The notes below the pieces were generated by a model. The model did no database searches and was not told the DNA's origin. It worked only from the letters and a program-made list of their open reading frames with translations. Of a DNA stretch of 64,000 bases, positions 25,609-34,052 are shown piece after piece. The position numbers were made by a program, and so were the translations under genes. The stretch is from Lachnoclostridium sp. An14 (lineage in GTDB: Bacteria > Bacillota > Clostridia > Lachnospirales > Lachnospiraceae): NCBI RefSeq assembly GCF_002160755.1, contig NZ_NFLE01000014.1:1-64000 (forward strand). Direction: 5' to 3'. Each line of letters opens with the position of its first letter. Position 1 is the stretch's first letter.

Positions 25609-26154
25609 ATGCTGTATAAATTTTGCCCGGAATGCGGGAAAAAACTGAGGATGCGGAAGATGTGGGACGAAGGGGAAGTGCCCTTCTGCGACGGCTGTGA
25701 CATTGCCTGGTATGAGCATCCGGCGCCCTGCATCATCACCCTGGCGGTCAACCAGTTTGAGGAGGTGGCCCTGCTGCGCCAGGACTACATTATGGAAAAC
25801 AACTACGTGCTGGTGGCCGGATACATAAAGCCGGGGGAGACGGCGGAGGAGACGGCCTTCCGGGAGGTGGAGGAGGAGATCGGCGTAAAGCTGGATTCCA
25901 TCAGCCGCGTCCGCAGCTTTGCCATCCCGGAGAAGGAGCTTTTGATGCTGGGCTATGTAGGATTTGGAGACAAGGTGGATTTAAACCTTTCCACCGAGGT
26001 GGATTCCGCCGTCTGGGTGCCGGCAAAGGAGGCTTTGGAGAAACTGAAGGGGAGCGAGATCGCCTACCGCATTCTGGAGGCGTATTTAGAGGACCCGGAA
26101 GGGATCAGGAGGAGCGCCGATGAAAAGAGACAGTTCCTGCCGGAGAGAGAGTAG
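25609..26154 (+). CDS. Nudix hydrolase with N-terminal zinc ribbon
   Basis: A 181-residue hydrolase of nucleoside-diphosphate-linked compounds. An N-terminal zinc ribbon has Cys pairs CPEC (residues about 5-8) and CDGC (about 31-34). The Nudix box GYIKPGETAEETAFREVEEEIGV fits the G-x5-E-x7-REUxEExGU pattern around residue 78. The layout resembles NudC-type NADH/ADP-ribose pyrophosphatases, but the NudC specificity motif after the Nudix box is not clear. ATG at 25609 has GGAAAGGAGA upstream. It is the first gene after the T-box and the small Cys-rich gene starts inside its 3' end. Confidence 0.9.
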   Translation: MLYKFCPECGKKLRMRKMWDEGEVPFCDGCDIAWYEHPAPCIITLAVNQFEEVALLRQDYIMENNYVLVAGYIKPGETAEETAFREVEEEIGVKLDSISRVRSFAIPEKELLMLGYVGFGDKVDLNLSTEVDSAVWVPAKEALEKLKGSEIAYRILEAYLEDPEGIRRSADEKRQFLPERE

Positions 26155-26323
26155 CAGCTGTGAAAGCTGTGAAAACTACGTCTACGACGAGGACTACGGC
26201 TATTACGTGTGTGAAGCCCAGCTGGACGAGGATGAGATGGCCCATTTTCTGGCGGGCCGGCAGTTTGACTGCCCCTTCTACCGCCTGGACGACGAGTACC
26301 GCATTGTGAGAAAACAGATATAA
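26120..26323 (+). CDS. Small Cys-rich protein (DUF6472-like)
   Basis: A 67-residue acidic protein with cysteines in [22 protein letters not shown] and FDCPFY, which could hold one zinc ion. It resembles a small family widespread in Lachnospiraceae that I recall as DUF6472; the label is tentative and no function is known. It overlaps the Nudix gene by 35 bases in another frame, with GGAG just upstream of its ATG, and ends 35 bases before valS. Its conserved place between the T-box and valS suggests a link to translation or to metal-dependent control, but that is a guess. Confidence 0.75.
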   Translation: MKRDSSCRRESSSCESCENYVYDEDYGYYVCEAQLDEDEMAHFLAGRQFDCPFYRLDDEYRIVRKQI

Positions 26324-26358
26324 ACCATATAAAAATAGGAAAACAAAAGGAGACGACC

Positions 26359-29010
26359 ATGAAAGAACTGGAAAAAACCTACACTCCAGGAGAGATTGAG
26401 AGCCGCATTTATCAGAAGTGGCTGGACAAAAAATACTTCCACGCAGACGCGAAGGAAGGGGAGCGGAAAGGGAAAAAGCCCTTCACCATCGTGATGCCGC
26501 CGCCCAATGTAACGGGCCAGCTGCACATGGGCCATGCCCTGGACAATACCATGCAGGACATTTTAATCCGTTACAAGCGGATGCAGGGCTATGAGGCCCT
26601 GTGGCAGCCAGGCACGGATCACGCCGCCATCGCCACGGAGGTCAAGGTCATCAACAAGCTGAAGGAAGAAGGCATTGACAAGCACGACCTGGGCAGAGAG
26701 GGCTTTTTAAAGGAGGCCTGGAAGTGGAAAGAGGAGTATGAGAGCCGCATTGTGAGCCAGATGTACAAGATGGGCGTTTCCCCCGACTGGGACCGGATGC
26801 GTTTCACCATGGACGAGGGCTGCTCCAAGGCCGTACAGGAGGTTTTCATCAAGCTGTACGAGAAAGGCTACATTTATAAAGGCTCCCGCATTATCAACTG
26901 GTGCCCGGTGTGCCAGACCTCCATCTCCGACGCCGAGGTAGAGCACCAGGAGCAGAACGGATATTTCTGGCATATCAACTACCCCATCGTCGGGGAGGAA
27001 GGCCGGTTTGTGGAGATCGCCACCACCCGCCCGGAGACCATGCTGGGAGATACGGCCGTGGCCGTAAACCCGGAGGACGAGCGGTATAAGGATTTAATCG
27101 GAAAGACCCTGCGCCTGCCCCTCACAGACCGGGAGATCCCGGTGATCGCCGACGAGTACGTGGACAAGGAGTTCGGAACCGGCTGCGTGAAGATCACCCC
27201 GGCCCACGACCCCAACGACTTTGAGGTGGGGCGCCGCCACAACCTGCCGGAGATCTGCATGATGAACGACGACGCCACCATTTCCGTGCCGGGCAAATAC
27301 TTCGGCATGGACCGCTACGAGGCCAGAAAAGCCATGGTGGCAGATCTGGAGGAGCAGGGGTTGCTGGTAAAGGTGGTTCCCCACTCCCACAACGTAGGCA
27401 CCCACGACCGCTGCAAGACCACCGTAGAGCCCATGGTCAAGCAGCAGTGGTTTGTAAAGATGGAGGAGATGGCAAAGCCTGCCATCCAGGCCCTGCACAC
27501 CGGCGATTTGAAATTCGTGCCGGAAAACTTTGGAAAGACCTACCTTCACTGGCTGGAGGGCATCCGGGACTGGTGCATTTCCAGACAGCTCTGGTGGGGC
27601 CACCGCATCCCGGCCTACTACTGCGATGAGTGCGGAGAGCTGGTGGTGGCCAGAGAGCAGCCGGAGAAATGCCCGAAGTGCGGCTGCGCCCACATGACCC
27701 AGGACGAGGATACCCTGGATACCTGGTTCTCCTCCGCCCTGTGGCCCTTCTCCACCTTAGGCTGGCCGGAGCAGACGGAGGAGATGAAGTATTTCTACCC
27801 CACCGACGTGCTGGTGACCGGCTACGACATCATTTTCTTCTGGGTGGTGCGCATGGTGTTCTCCGCCCTGGAGCAGACGGGAACCGTTCCCTTCCACACC
27901 GTGCTCATCCACGGCCTGGTGCGGGATTCCCAGGGACGGAAGATGAGCAAATCCTTAGGAAACGGCATTGATCCCCTAGAGGTAGTGGAAAAATACGGCG
28001 CCGACGCCCTGCGCATGACCCTGATGACGGGAAATGCCCCCGGAAACGATATGCGTTTCTACTGGGAGAGAGTGGAGGCCAGCCGCAATTTTGCAAATAA
28101 AGTGTGGAACGCCAGCCGTTTCATCATGATGAACATTGAAAAAGCTCCGGAAGGCACGGCAGAAATGAGCGATCTGACCATGGCCGACAAGTGGATCCTC
28201 TCCAAGGTGAACCGCCTGGCGAAGGACGTGACGGAGAATATGGACAAGTACGAGCTGGGAATCGCCCTCCAGAAGGTCTACGACTTCATCTGGGAGGAGT
28301 TCTGCGACTGGTACATCGAGATGGTAAAGCCCCGTCTCTGGGGCGACGGCGACGCCACCAAGGCGGCGGCCATCTGGACCTTAAAGACGGTGCTGATCCA
28401 GTCCTTAAAGCTGCTTCATCCCTTCATGCCCTTTATCACGGAGGAAATCTTCTGCAACCTGCAGGATGAGGAGGAGTCCATCATGATTTCCGCATGGCCG
28501 GAGTACCGGGCGGAGTGGGATTTCGCCGCCGAGGAGAAAGCGGTGGAGACCATCAAGGAGGCGGTTCGCGCCATCCGCGGCGTGAGAACCTCCATGAACG
28601 TGCCCCCCAGCAAGAAGGCGAAGGTGTACGTGGTGTCTGAAAACGACGAGCTGTTAGCCATCTTTGAGCACAGCAAGGTGTTCTTCGCCACCCTGGGCTA
28701 CGCCAGCGAGGTCCTGTTGCAGAAGGATAAGGCGGGCATCGGCGACGACGCCGTTTCCGCGGTGATCCCCCAGGCCAATATCTACCTGCCCTTCGCGGAG
28801 CTGGTGGACATTGAGAAGGAGATCGAGCGGCTGCAGGCGGAGGAGAAACGCCTGGCCGGAGAGCTGGCCCGGGTCAACGGAATGCTGAACAACGAAAAAT
28901 TCATGAGCCGCGCCCCCGAAGCAAAAGTAGCGGAGGAGCGGGCGAAACTGGAAAAATACACGCACATGATGGAGCAGGTGAAGGAACGCCTGAGCCAGCT
29001 GGGGAAATAA
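26359..29010 (+). CDS. valS: Valyl-tRNA synthetase
   Basis: Class I aminoacyl-tRNA synthetase of 883 residues that charges tRNA-Val. It has the HIGH-type motif in [15 protein letters not shown] near residue 48, the editing domain with [18 protein letters not shown], the KMSKS motif in [14 protein letters not shown] near residue 530, and zinc-like Cys pairs in CDECGELV and CPKCGC around residues 420-440. The anticodon-binding domain and a C-terminal coiled-coil arm ([19 protein letters not shown]) complete it. AAGGAGA precedes the ATG. It lies 1.1 kb downstream of a valine T-box, with two genes between. Confidence 0.98.
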   Translation: MKELEKTYTPGEIESRIYQKWLDKKYFHADAKEGERKGKKPFTIVMPPPNVTGQLHMGHALDNTMQDILIRYKRMQGYEALWQPGTDHAAIATEVKVINKLKEEGIDKHDLGREGFLKEAWKWKEEYESRIVSQMYKMGVSPDWDRMRFTMDEGCSKAVQEVFIKLYEKGYIYKGSRIINWCPVCQTSISDAEVEHQEQNGYFWHINYPIVGEEGRFVEIATTRPETMLGDTAVAVNPEDERYKDLIGKTLRLPLTDREIPVIADEYVDKEFGTGCVKITPAHDPNDFEVGRRHNLPEICMMNDDATISVPGKYFGMDRYEARKAMVADLEEQGLLVKVVPHSHNVGTHDRCKTTVEPMVKQQWFVKMEEMAKPAIQALHTGDLKFVPENFGKTYLHWLEGIRDWCISRQLWWGHRIPAYYCDECGELVVAREQPEKCPKCGCAHMTQDEDTLDTWFSSALWPFSTLGWPEQTEEMKYFYPTDVLVTGYDIIFFWVVRMVFSALEQTGTVPFHTVLIHGLVRDSQGRKMSKSLGNGIDPLEVVEKYGADALRMTLMTGNAPGNDMRFYWERVEASRNFANKVWNASRFIMMNIEKAPEGTAEMSDLTMADKWILSKVNRLAKDVTENMDKYELGIALQKVYDFIWEEFCDWYIEMVKPRLWGDGDATKAAAIWTLKTVLIQSLKLLHPFMPFITEEIFCNLQDEEESIMISAWPEYRAEWDFAAEEKAVETIKEAVRAIRGVRTSMNVPPSKKAKVYVVSENDELLAIFEHSKVFFATLGYASEVLLQKDKAGIGDDAVSAVIPQANIYLPFAELVDIEKEIERLQAEEKRLAGELARVNGMLNNEKFMSRAPEAKVAEERAKLEKYTHMMEQVKERLSQLGK

Positions 29011-29014
29011 AACC

Positions 29015-29470
29015 ATGATCTATACCGCGCTTACAAACAAAGCCATGAAACTGGCCTACACCGCCCATCACGGACAGACGGACACCGGCGGACTGCCATA
29101 CATTTTTCATCCCTTCCACTTAGCGGAGCAGATGACAGACGAGATTACCGTCTGCGTGGCCCTGCTCCACGACGTGGTGGAGGACACGCCCGTCACCCTG
29201 GAGGAGCTGGAAAAGGAGTTTCCGAAAGAGGTGACAGAGGCTCTGCGGCTCTTAACCCACGAGGAGGGAACGGACTACTTTGATTACGTGCGGGCCATCC
29301 GGGAAAATCCTGTGGCAAAGGCGGTGAAACTGGCCGACTTAGCCCACAACAGCGACGAGACCAGGCTGGCGGGCTGCGCCTTCGTTTCTGAGGAGCAGAT
29401 CCGCCGCTGGCGGGAAAAGTACGCCAGGGCCAGACGGATCCTGGAGACGGGCGAGGATCCCGGCGTCTGA
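29015..29470 (+). CDS. HD-domain phosphohydrolase (SpoT/RelA hydrolase-like)
   Basis: A 151-residue protein consisting of one HD domain. Metal-binding motifs are HPFHLAEQM, the HD pair in ALLHDVVEDT, and KLADLAHNSDETR. They match the hydrolase half of RelA/SpoT proteins, as in small alarmone hydrolases (MESH1-like), so ppGpp or a related nucleotide may be the substrate. No synthetase domain is present. It begins 4 bases after valS, with only a weak ribosome binding site, so translation is likely coupled. A T-box operon carrying valS plus a possible ppGpp hydrolase would link two amino-acid starvation responses. Confidence 0.82.
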   Translation: MIYTALTNKAMKLAYTAHHGQTDTGGLPYIFHPFHLAEQMTDEITVCVALLHDVVEDTPVTLEELEKEFPKEVTEALRLLTHEEGTDYFDYVRAIRENPVAKAVKLADLAHNSDETRLAGCAFVSEEQIRRWREKYARARRILETGEDPGV

Positions 29471-29542
29471 AACCAGGCGGCGTGAAACTGTGACGAAAAC
29501 CCCGAGGGAACCTGCCAACCCACCGGCCATCCGGCCAGGCGG

Positions 29543-29571
29543 TTGCTTTTTCCCGCGGGGTATACTATAAT
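29543..29571 (+). promoter_or_regulatory. Predicted promoter of the DJ-1 family gene
   Basis: TTGCTT (29543-29548), 17 bases, TATAAT (29566-29571). Confidence 0.65.
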
Positions 29572-29636
29572 CAAGGCGAGGTCCCGGCGCGGTCCGGGAC
29601 GATGCGGAAAATATAGGATGGAAGGAGTTGTTGACT

Positions 29637-30191
29637 GTGGCAAAGGTATATGCGTTTATGGCTCCGGGCATGGAGGAAGTGGAGTGCCTGGCAGTTGCGG
29701 ATGTGCTGATCAGAGGCGGTGTGGAGGTGAACCTGGTGTCCATCACCGACAGCCTGGAGGTGGTGAGCTCCCACAAGATCACCGTAAAGGCGGACTGCCT
29801 GTTAAAGGATGTGGACTGGGAGAACGGAGACGTGTTCTTCCTGCCGGGAGGACTTCCCGGAGCCCCGAATCTGGCTGCCTGCAAAGAGCTGGGAGAGCAC
29901 CTGGTGCAGGCGTATGAGGCCGGCAAGCGGGTGGCGGCCATCTGTGCCGGACCGTCCGTGCTGGGCGGACTGGGAATCCTGGAGGGAAAGACGGCCACCT
30001 GTTTCCCGGGCTTTGAGGACAAGCTGACGGGAGCGGAGTACACCAGACAGGGCGTGGTCACCGACGGGAACGTCACCACGGCCAGAGGACTGGGCTACGC
30101 CCTGGATCTGGGCCTGGAGCTTTTAAAGCTTTTGGATTCCCCGGAGGCGGCGGCTAAAATCAAGGCGGCCATCCAGTACGACCAGGTATAA
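29637..30191 (+). CDS. DJ-1/PfpI family protein
   Basis: A 184-residue protein of the DJ-1/ThiJ branch. The N-terminus MAKVYAFMAPGMEEVECLAVADVL holds the conserved Glu, FFLPGGLPGAPNL is the GG loop, and AAICAGPSVLGGLG holds the nucleophile cysteine. Such proteins act in oxidative or carbonyl stress; glyoxalase or deglycase activity is debated. The GTG at 29637 is chosen since GAAGGAG lies 9 bases before it and the alignment begins there. An in-frame TTG three codons earlier is too close to that site. It has its own promoter at 29543. Confidence 0.9.
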   Translation: MAKVYAFMAPGMEEVECLAVADVLIRGGVEVNLVSITDSLEVVSSHKITVKADCLLKDVDWENGDVFFLPGGLPGAPNLAACKELGEHLVQAYEAGKRVAAICAGPSVLGGLGILEGKTATCFPGFEDKLTGAEYTRQGVVTDGNVTTARGLGYALDLGLELLKLLDSPEAAAKIKAAIQYDQV

Positions 30192-30556
30192 GCGGAGAAC
30201 AGCAGGGATAAAGGTATAAAATGGAAGAATTCCGGATACCATGAGAGGGACGGCGGTTCCTTTCCGGTATTCGGAATTTTACTGTGAAAGCCCCGGATGG
30301 CGACGATATAGATGGGCGTGCTTGCACGCACAGATATATCGGCATCAGACGGGCAAGACGGTATGAGAAAGGAGGGCGATAGCCCGTATTTCGAATACCG
30401 TCGGCAGATGGCGGGAACGCCGCAGGCGTGGAGCCATCTGGCTTTCATGATTCGTGATGACCGCGTTAGCGGTCATGTCCGTTTTATGTCCGGAAAAAAC
30501 AACGTCTGGAAAGCCCGGAAAATAAGGACTTTTAGCGAGAAAAAGGCAATTTCCTA
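30192..30556. other. Structured non-coding region between DJ-1 gene and tig
   Basis: About 365 bases without a convincing gene. It is rich in hairpins: imperfect arms GAATTCCGGATACC (30228-30241) and GGTATTCGGAATTT (30267-30280), GTGCTTGCAC, ATGGCGGGAAC...GCGTGGAGCCAT, and GATGACCGCGTTAGCGGTCATG. Bases 30282-30306 are identical to 3029-3053, beside repeat copy 1. An 82-codon open frame (30312-30560) has no ribosome binding site. It looks like a second kind of intergenic repeat or an RNA. Confidence 0.45.
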
Positions 30557-30586
30557 TTGATATTTACCAAAGTAGTATGATATAAT
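30557..30586 (+). promoter_or_regulatory. Predicted promoter of tig
   Basis: TTGATA (30557-30562), 18 bases, extended TGATATAAT with the -10 at 30581-30586. Confidence 0.75.
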
Positions 30587-30652
30587 GCAAACTTGAGGTG
30601 CAACGCCCTGATGGAAGGCGGTTCACATATATTTCAAGGAGGAACCCACGAG

Positions 30653-31939
30653 ATGAGTTTACAGGTAGAAAAATTAGAGAAGAATATGGCGAAGCTGACG
30701 GTGGAGGTGCCGGCAGAGAAGTTTATCGAGGCCATCGGCCATGCCTATAAAAAGAATAAAAACAGATTCAATGTGCCGGGCTTCAGAAAAGGAAAAGTGC
30801 CGCAGGCCATGATCGAGAAAATGTACGGCCCGGAAGTGTTCTATGAGGACGCTGCCAATGAGGCCATCGGCCAGTCCTACGACGCCGCTGCCAAGGAGAG
30901 CGGACTGGACATCGTTTCCAGACCGGAGATCGACCTGGTGCAGATCGAGAAGGGCAAGGACTTCATCTACACCGCTACGGTTGCCGTAAAGCCGGAAGTG
31001 ACCCTGGGCCAGTACAAGGGCGTTGAAGTAGAAAAGGCCAGCGCGGAAGTGACCGACGAGGACGTGGAGAAAGAGTTAAAGAAGGTACAGGAGCAGAACT
31101 CCAGACTGGTGACCGTGGACGACAGAGCCGTTCAGGACGGAGACCAGGTGGTGATCGACTTTGACGGCTATGTGGACGGAGAGCAGTTCGACGGCGGCAA
31201 GAGCGAGGACTACCCCCTGACCATCGGTTCCCACACCTTCATCGACACCTTTGAGGAGCAGCTCATCGGCAAGAACGCCGGCGAGGAGTGCGAAGTAAAC
31301 GTGACCTTCCCCACGGAGTACCACGCGGCAGAGCTGGCAGGAAAGCCGGCCGTGTTCAAGGTAACGGTAAAGGAGATCAAGTACAAGGAGCTCCCGGAGT
31401 TAAACGATGAGTTTGCCGGCGAGGTTTCCGAGTTTGAGACCCTGGAGGAGTACAAGGCTGACGTGAGAGCGAAACTGGCGGAGGCGAAGGAGAAACAGGC
31501 CGCTACGGAGAATGAGAACCGCGTAGTAGAGGCTGTTGTAAAGAACGCCACCATGGAGATCCCGGAGCCGATGATCGACGCCCAGCTGGACAACATGGTA
31601 AATGAGTATGCCCGCAATATGCAGAGCCACGGCATTTCCTTAGATCAGTATATGCAGTACACCGGAATGACCATCGACAAGATCAAGGAGCAGATGCGTC
31701 CGCAGGCGGTCAAGAGAATCGAGACCAGACTGGTGCTTGAGGCAGTTGCGAAGGCTGAGAACATCCAGGTTTCTGACGAGAAGGTAGATGAGGAGATCGG
31801 CAAGATGGCAGCAGCCTACAAGATGGAGCCGGAGAAGTTAAAGGGCTACATGGGCGAGGCGGAGATCGCCAGCATGAAGGAAGATCTTGCTGTACAGGAA
31901 GCCGTAGATTTCCTGGTAGCAGAAGCAAAGTTAGCATAA
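30653..31939 (+). CDS. tig: Trigger factor
   Basis: Ribosome-associated chaperone and peptidyl-prolyl isomerase of 428 residues. The N-terminal ribosome-binding domain contains the signature FNVPGFRKGKVPQAMIEKMYG near residue 45. The FKBP-type isomerase domain (about 150-240) contains VIDFDGYVDGEQFDGGKSED, and the helical C-terminal arms fill the remainder. ATG 30653 has AAGGAGGA upstream; the frame extends 20 codons further without a better start. It heads a tig-clpP-clpX-lon-engB block that is conserved across Firmicutes, though a terminator-like hairpin separates it from clpP. Confidence 0.97.
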   Translation: MSLQVEKLEKNMAKLTVEVPAEKFIEAIGHAYKKNKNRFNVPGFRKGKVPQAMIEKMYGPEVFYEDAANEAIGQSYDAAAKESGLDIVSRPEIDLVQIEKGKDFIYTATVAVKPEVTLGQYKGVEVEKASAEVTDEDVEKELKKVQEQNSRLVTVDDRAVQDGDQVVIDFDGYVDGEQFDGGKSEDYPLTIGSHTFIDTFEEQLIGKNAGEECEVNVTFPTEYHAAELAGKPAVFKVTVKEIKYKELPELNDEFAGEVSEFETLEEYKADVRAKLAEAKEKQAATENENRVVEAVVKNATMEIPEPMIDAQLDNMVNEYARNMQSHGISLDQYMQYTGMTIDKIKEQMRPQAVKRIETRLVLEAVAKAENIQVSDEKVDEEIGKMAAAYKMEPEKLKGYMGEAEIASMKEDLAVQEAVDFLVAEAKLA

Positions 31940-31948
31940 GATTTTTAC

Positions 31949-31987
31949 GGGCTGCTGCACACAAAGGATTGCGGCAGCCCTTTCTCT
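31949..31987 (+). terminator. Terminator between tig and clpP
   Basis: GGGCTGCTGC (31949-31958) pairs with GCGGCAGCCC (31971-31980), with one mismatch, followed by TTTCTCTT. The clpP ribosome binding site lies just after it, so read-through is likely to matter. Confidence 0.7.
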
Positions 31988-32005
31988 TAACGGGAGGTAA
32001 TAAAG

Positions 32006-32587
32006 ATGAGTTTAGTACCTTATGTTATTGAATCCACCAGCCGCGGGGAGCGTTCCTATGACATTTACTCCCGGCTGTTAAAAGACCGCATTATTTTCCT
32101 GGGCGAGGAGGTGACGGACGTGTCCGCCAGCCTGATCGTGGCCCAGCTGCTGTTTTTAGAGTCTGAGGATCCGGGCAAGGACATCAGCCTTTACATCAAC
32201 AGCCCCGGCGGTTCCGTGACGGCGGGCATGGCCATCTATGACACCATGCAGTATATCAAGTGTGACGTTTCCACCATCTGCATCGGCATGGCGGCCAGCA
32301 TGGGCGCCTTCCTGCTGGCAGGCGGCGCGAAGGGCAAGCGCCTGGCGCTCCCCAACGCGGAGGTGATGATCCATCAGCCCTCCGGCGGCGCCCAGGGCCA
32401 GGCCACGGAGATCCAGATCGTGGCGGAGAAGATTCTCCAGACGAAACGGAAGTTAAACGAGATCCTGGCGGCCAACACCGGCCAGCCCTACGAGGTGATC
32501 GCAAGGGATACAGAGCGGGATCACTACATGACCGCGGAGGAGGCCATGGCCTATGGCCTGATCGACCGGGTCATCACCAGCCGGTAA
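32006..32587 (+). CDS. clpP: ATP-dependent Clp protease proteolytic subunit
   Basis: Serine protease subunit of 193 residues that forms the two-ring ClpP barrel and works with ClpX and other Clp ATPases. The nucleophile Ser98 is in [13 protein letters not shown], His123 in [10 protein letters not shown], and the catalytic Asp follows near residue 172. The N-terminal [20 protein letters not shown] is the standard opening. GGGAGG lies before the ATG. clpX starts 34 bases after its stop, so they are cotranscribed. No CtsR or CIRCE-type operator was found upstream. Confidence 0.98.
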   Translation: MSLVPYVIESTSRGERSYDIYSRLLKDRIIFLGEEVTDVSASLIVAQLLFLESEDPGKDISLYINSPGGSVTAGMAIYDTMQYIKCDVSTICIGMAASMGAFLLAGGAKGKRLALPNAEVMIHQPSGGAQGQATEIQIVAEKILQTKRKLNEILAANTGQPYEVIARDTERDHYMTAEEAMAYGLIDRVITSR

Positions 32588-32621
32588 GATGATTTTAATT
32601 TGAAAAAAGCGAGGTAGCAAT

Positions 32622-33920
32622 ATGCCAGGCAGGATAGAGGACAAGATACGCTGTTCCTTCTGCGGGAAAACGCAGGACCAGGTCAGAAAGCTGATCGCCG
32701 GCTCCGGAAATGTGTATATCTGCGACGAGTGCATTGATCTGTGCGCGGAGATTCTGGAGGAGGAGCTGGCCGGTGAGGAGGATGGCTTTGACGTAAACGA
32801 CATCAACCTCATGAAACCCAAGGAGATCAAGGAATTTCTGGATGAGTACGTCATCGGCCAGGACGAGGCGAAAAAGGTTCTTTCCGTAGCGGTTTACAAC
32901 CATTACAAGAGAGTGACATCCAGGAAAACCATGGACGTAGACGTGCAAAAGAGCAACATTCTGATGTTAGGCCCCACCGGTTCCGGAAAGACTTATCTGG
33001 CCCAGACGCTGGCGAAGATCTTAAATGTGCCCTTTGCCATCGCCGACGCCACGGCTCTCACCGAGGCGGGCTACGTGGGCGAGGATGTGGAGAACATCCT
33101 GTTAAAGCTCATCCAGGCGGCAGACTATGACATCGCCAGGGCGGAGTACGGCATCATTTATATCGACGAGATCGACAAGATTACGAAAAAGTCGGAGAAC
33201 GTCTCCATTACCAGGGACGTGTCCGGCGAGGGCGTACAGCAGGCCCTCTTAAAGATCCTGGAGGGAACGGTGGCCAGCGTTCCGCCTCAGGGAGGCAGAA
33301 AGCACCCCCACCAGGAGCTTTTGCAGATCGACACCACCAACATCCTGTTCATCTGCGGCGGAGCCTTCGACGGGCTGGAGAAGATCGTGGAGAGACGGAT
33401 TTCCACCAGCTCCATCGGCTTTAACGCGGAGATCATGGATCGGAACACCATGGACATCGACCAGCTGCTCCATCAGGCCCTGCCGGAGGATCTGGTGAAA
33501 TTCGGCCTGATTCCGGAGTTTATCGGCCGTGTGCCGGTGACCGTGTCCTTAAATCTTCTGGACCGGGCGGCCCTGGTGCGGATCCTCACGGAGCCGAAGA
33601 ACGCCCTGACCAAGCAGTACCAGAAGCTGTTTGAGCTGGACGACGTAAAGCTGGAGTTCACCCCCGACGCCATCGAGAAGATCGCGGAGCTGGCGGTGGA
33701 GCGGAAGACCGGAGCCAGAGGCCTGCGGGCCATCATGGAGTCGGTGATGGTGGATCTGATGTACGAGATCCCCTCCGACAGCACCATCGGAATCTGCACC
33801 ATCACCAGGGACGTGGTGGAAAAGACGGGAAAGCCGGAGATCGTTTACCGGGATACGGCCGTTCCCAGAAAAGCCTTTGGCCAGCGCCTGAAAAAGGACA
33901 GGACAGGGGAGATCGCCTAA
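32622..33920 (+). CDS. clpX: ATP-dependent Clp protease ATP-binding subunit ClpX
   Basis: AAA+ unfoldase of 432 residues that feeds ClpP. The N-terminal zinc-binding domain has C11, C14, C34 and C37 (CSFC and CDEC). Walker A is GPTGSGKTY near residue 118, Walker [11 protein letters not shown], and the arginine-finger and sensor regions follow. The IGF-type ClpP-docking loop is seen as SSIGFNAE, and the substrate pore loop as GYVGEDVE. All motifs are intact. It is the second gene of the clpP-clpX unit and is followed by a hairpin at 33992. Confidence 0.98.
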   Translation: MPGRIEDKIRCSFCGKTQDQVRKLIAGSGNVYICDECIDLCAEILEEELAGEEDGFDVNDINLMKPKEIKEFLDEYVIGQDEAKKVLSVAVYNHYKRVTSRKTMDVDVQKSNILMLGPTGSGKTYLAQTLAKILNVPFAIADATALTEAGYVGEDVENILLKLIQAADYDIARAEYGIIYIDEIDKITKKSENVSITRDVSGEGVQQALLKILEGTVASVPPQGGRKHPHQELLQIDTTNILFICGGAFDGLEKIVERRISTSSIGFNAEIMDRNTMDIDQLLHQALPEDLVKFGLIPEFIGRVPVTVSLNLLDRAALVRILTEPKNALTKQYQKLFELDDVKLEFTPDAIEKIAELAVERKTGARGLRAIMESVMVDLMYEIPSDSTIGICTITRDVVEKTGKPEIVYRDTAVPRKAFGQRLKKDRTGEIA

Positions 33921-33991
33921 GGCGGCAGAGGGAAACCGAGGGCGGCCGTCTGGACGTCCTGTAAAATAAAACAGAGGAAATGTTCACGTGA

Positions 33992-34014
33992 AATGGGAGC
34001 GCCGCTCCCATTTT
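33992..34014 (+). terminator. Hairpin after clpX
   Basis: AATGGGAGC (33992-34000) pairs perfectly with GCTCCCATT (34004-34012) around a 3-base loop, followed by only TT. It may be a weak terminator ahead of lon. Confidence 0.55.
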
Positions 34015-34052
34015 GCGTATGAGATATATTGGATACAGGAGGAGGAAACAGA

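Noticed and set aside
30312-30560. An 82-codon open frame before tig
   Set aside because: No ribosome binding site, composed of hairpin arms, and overlaps the tig promoter.
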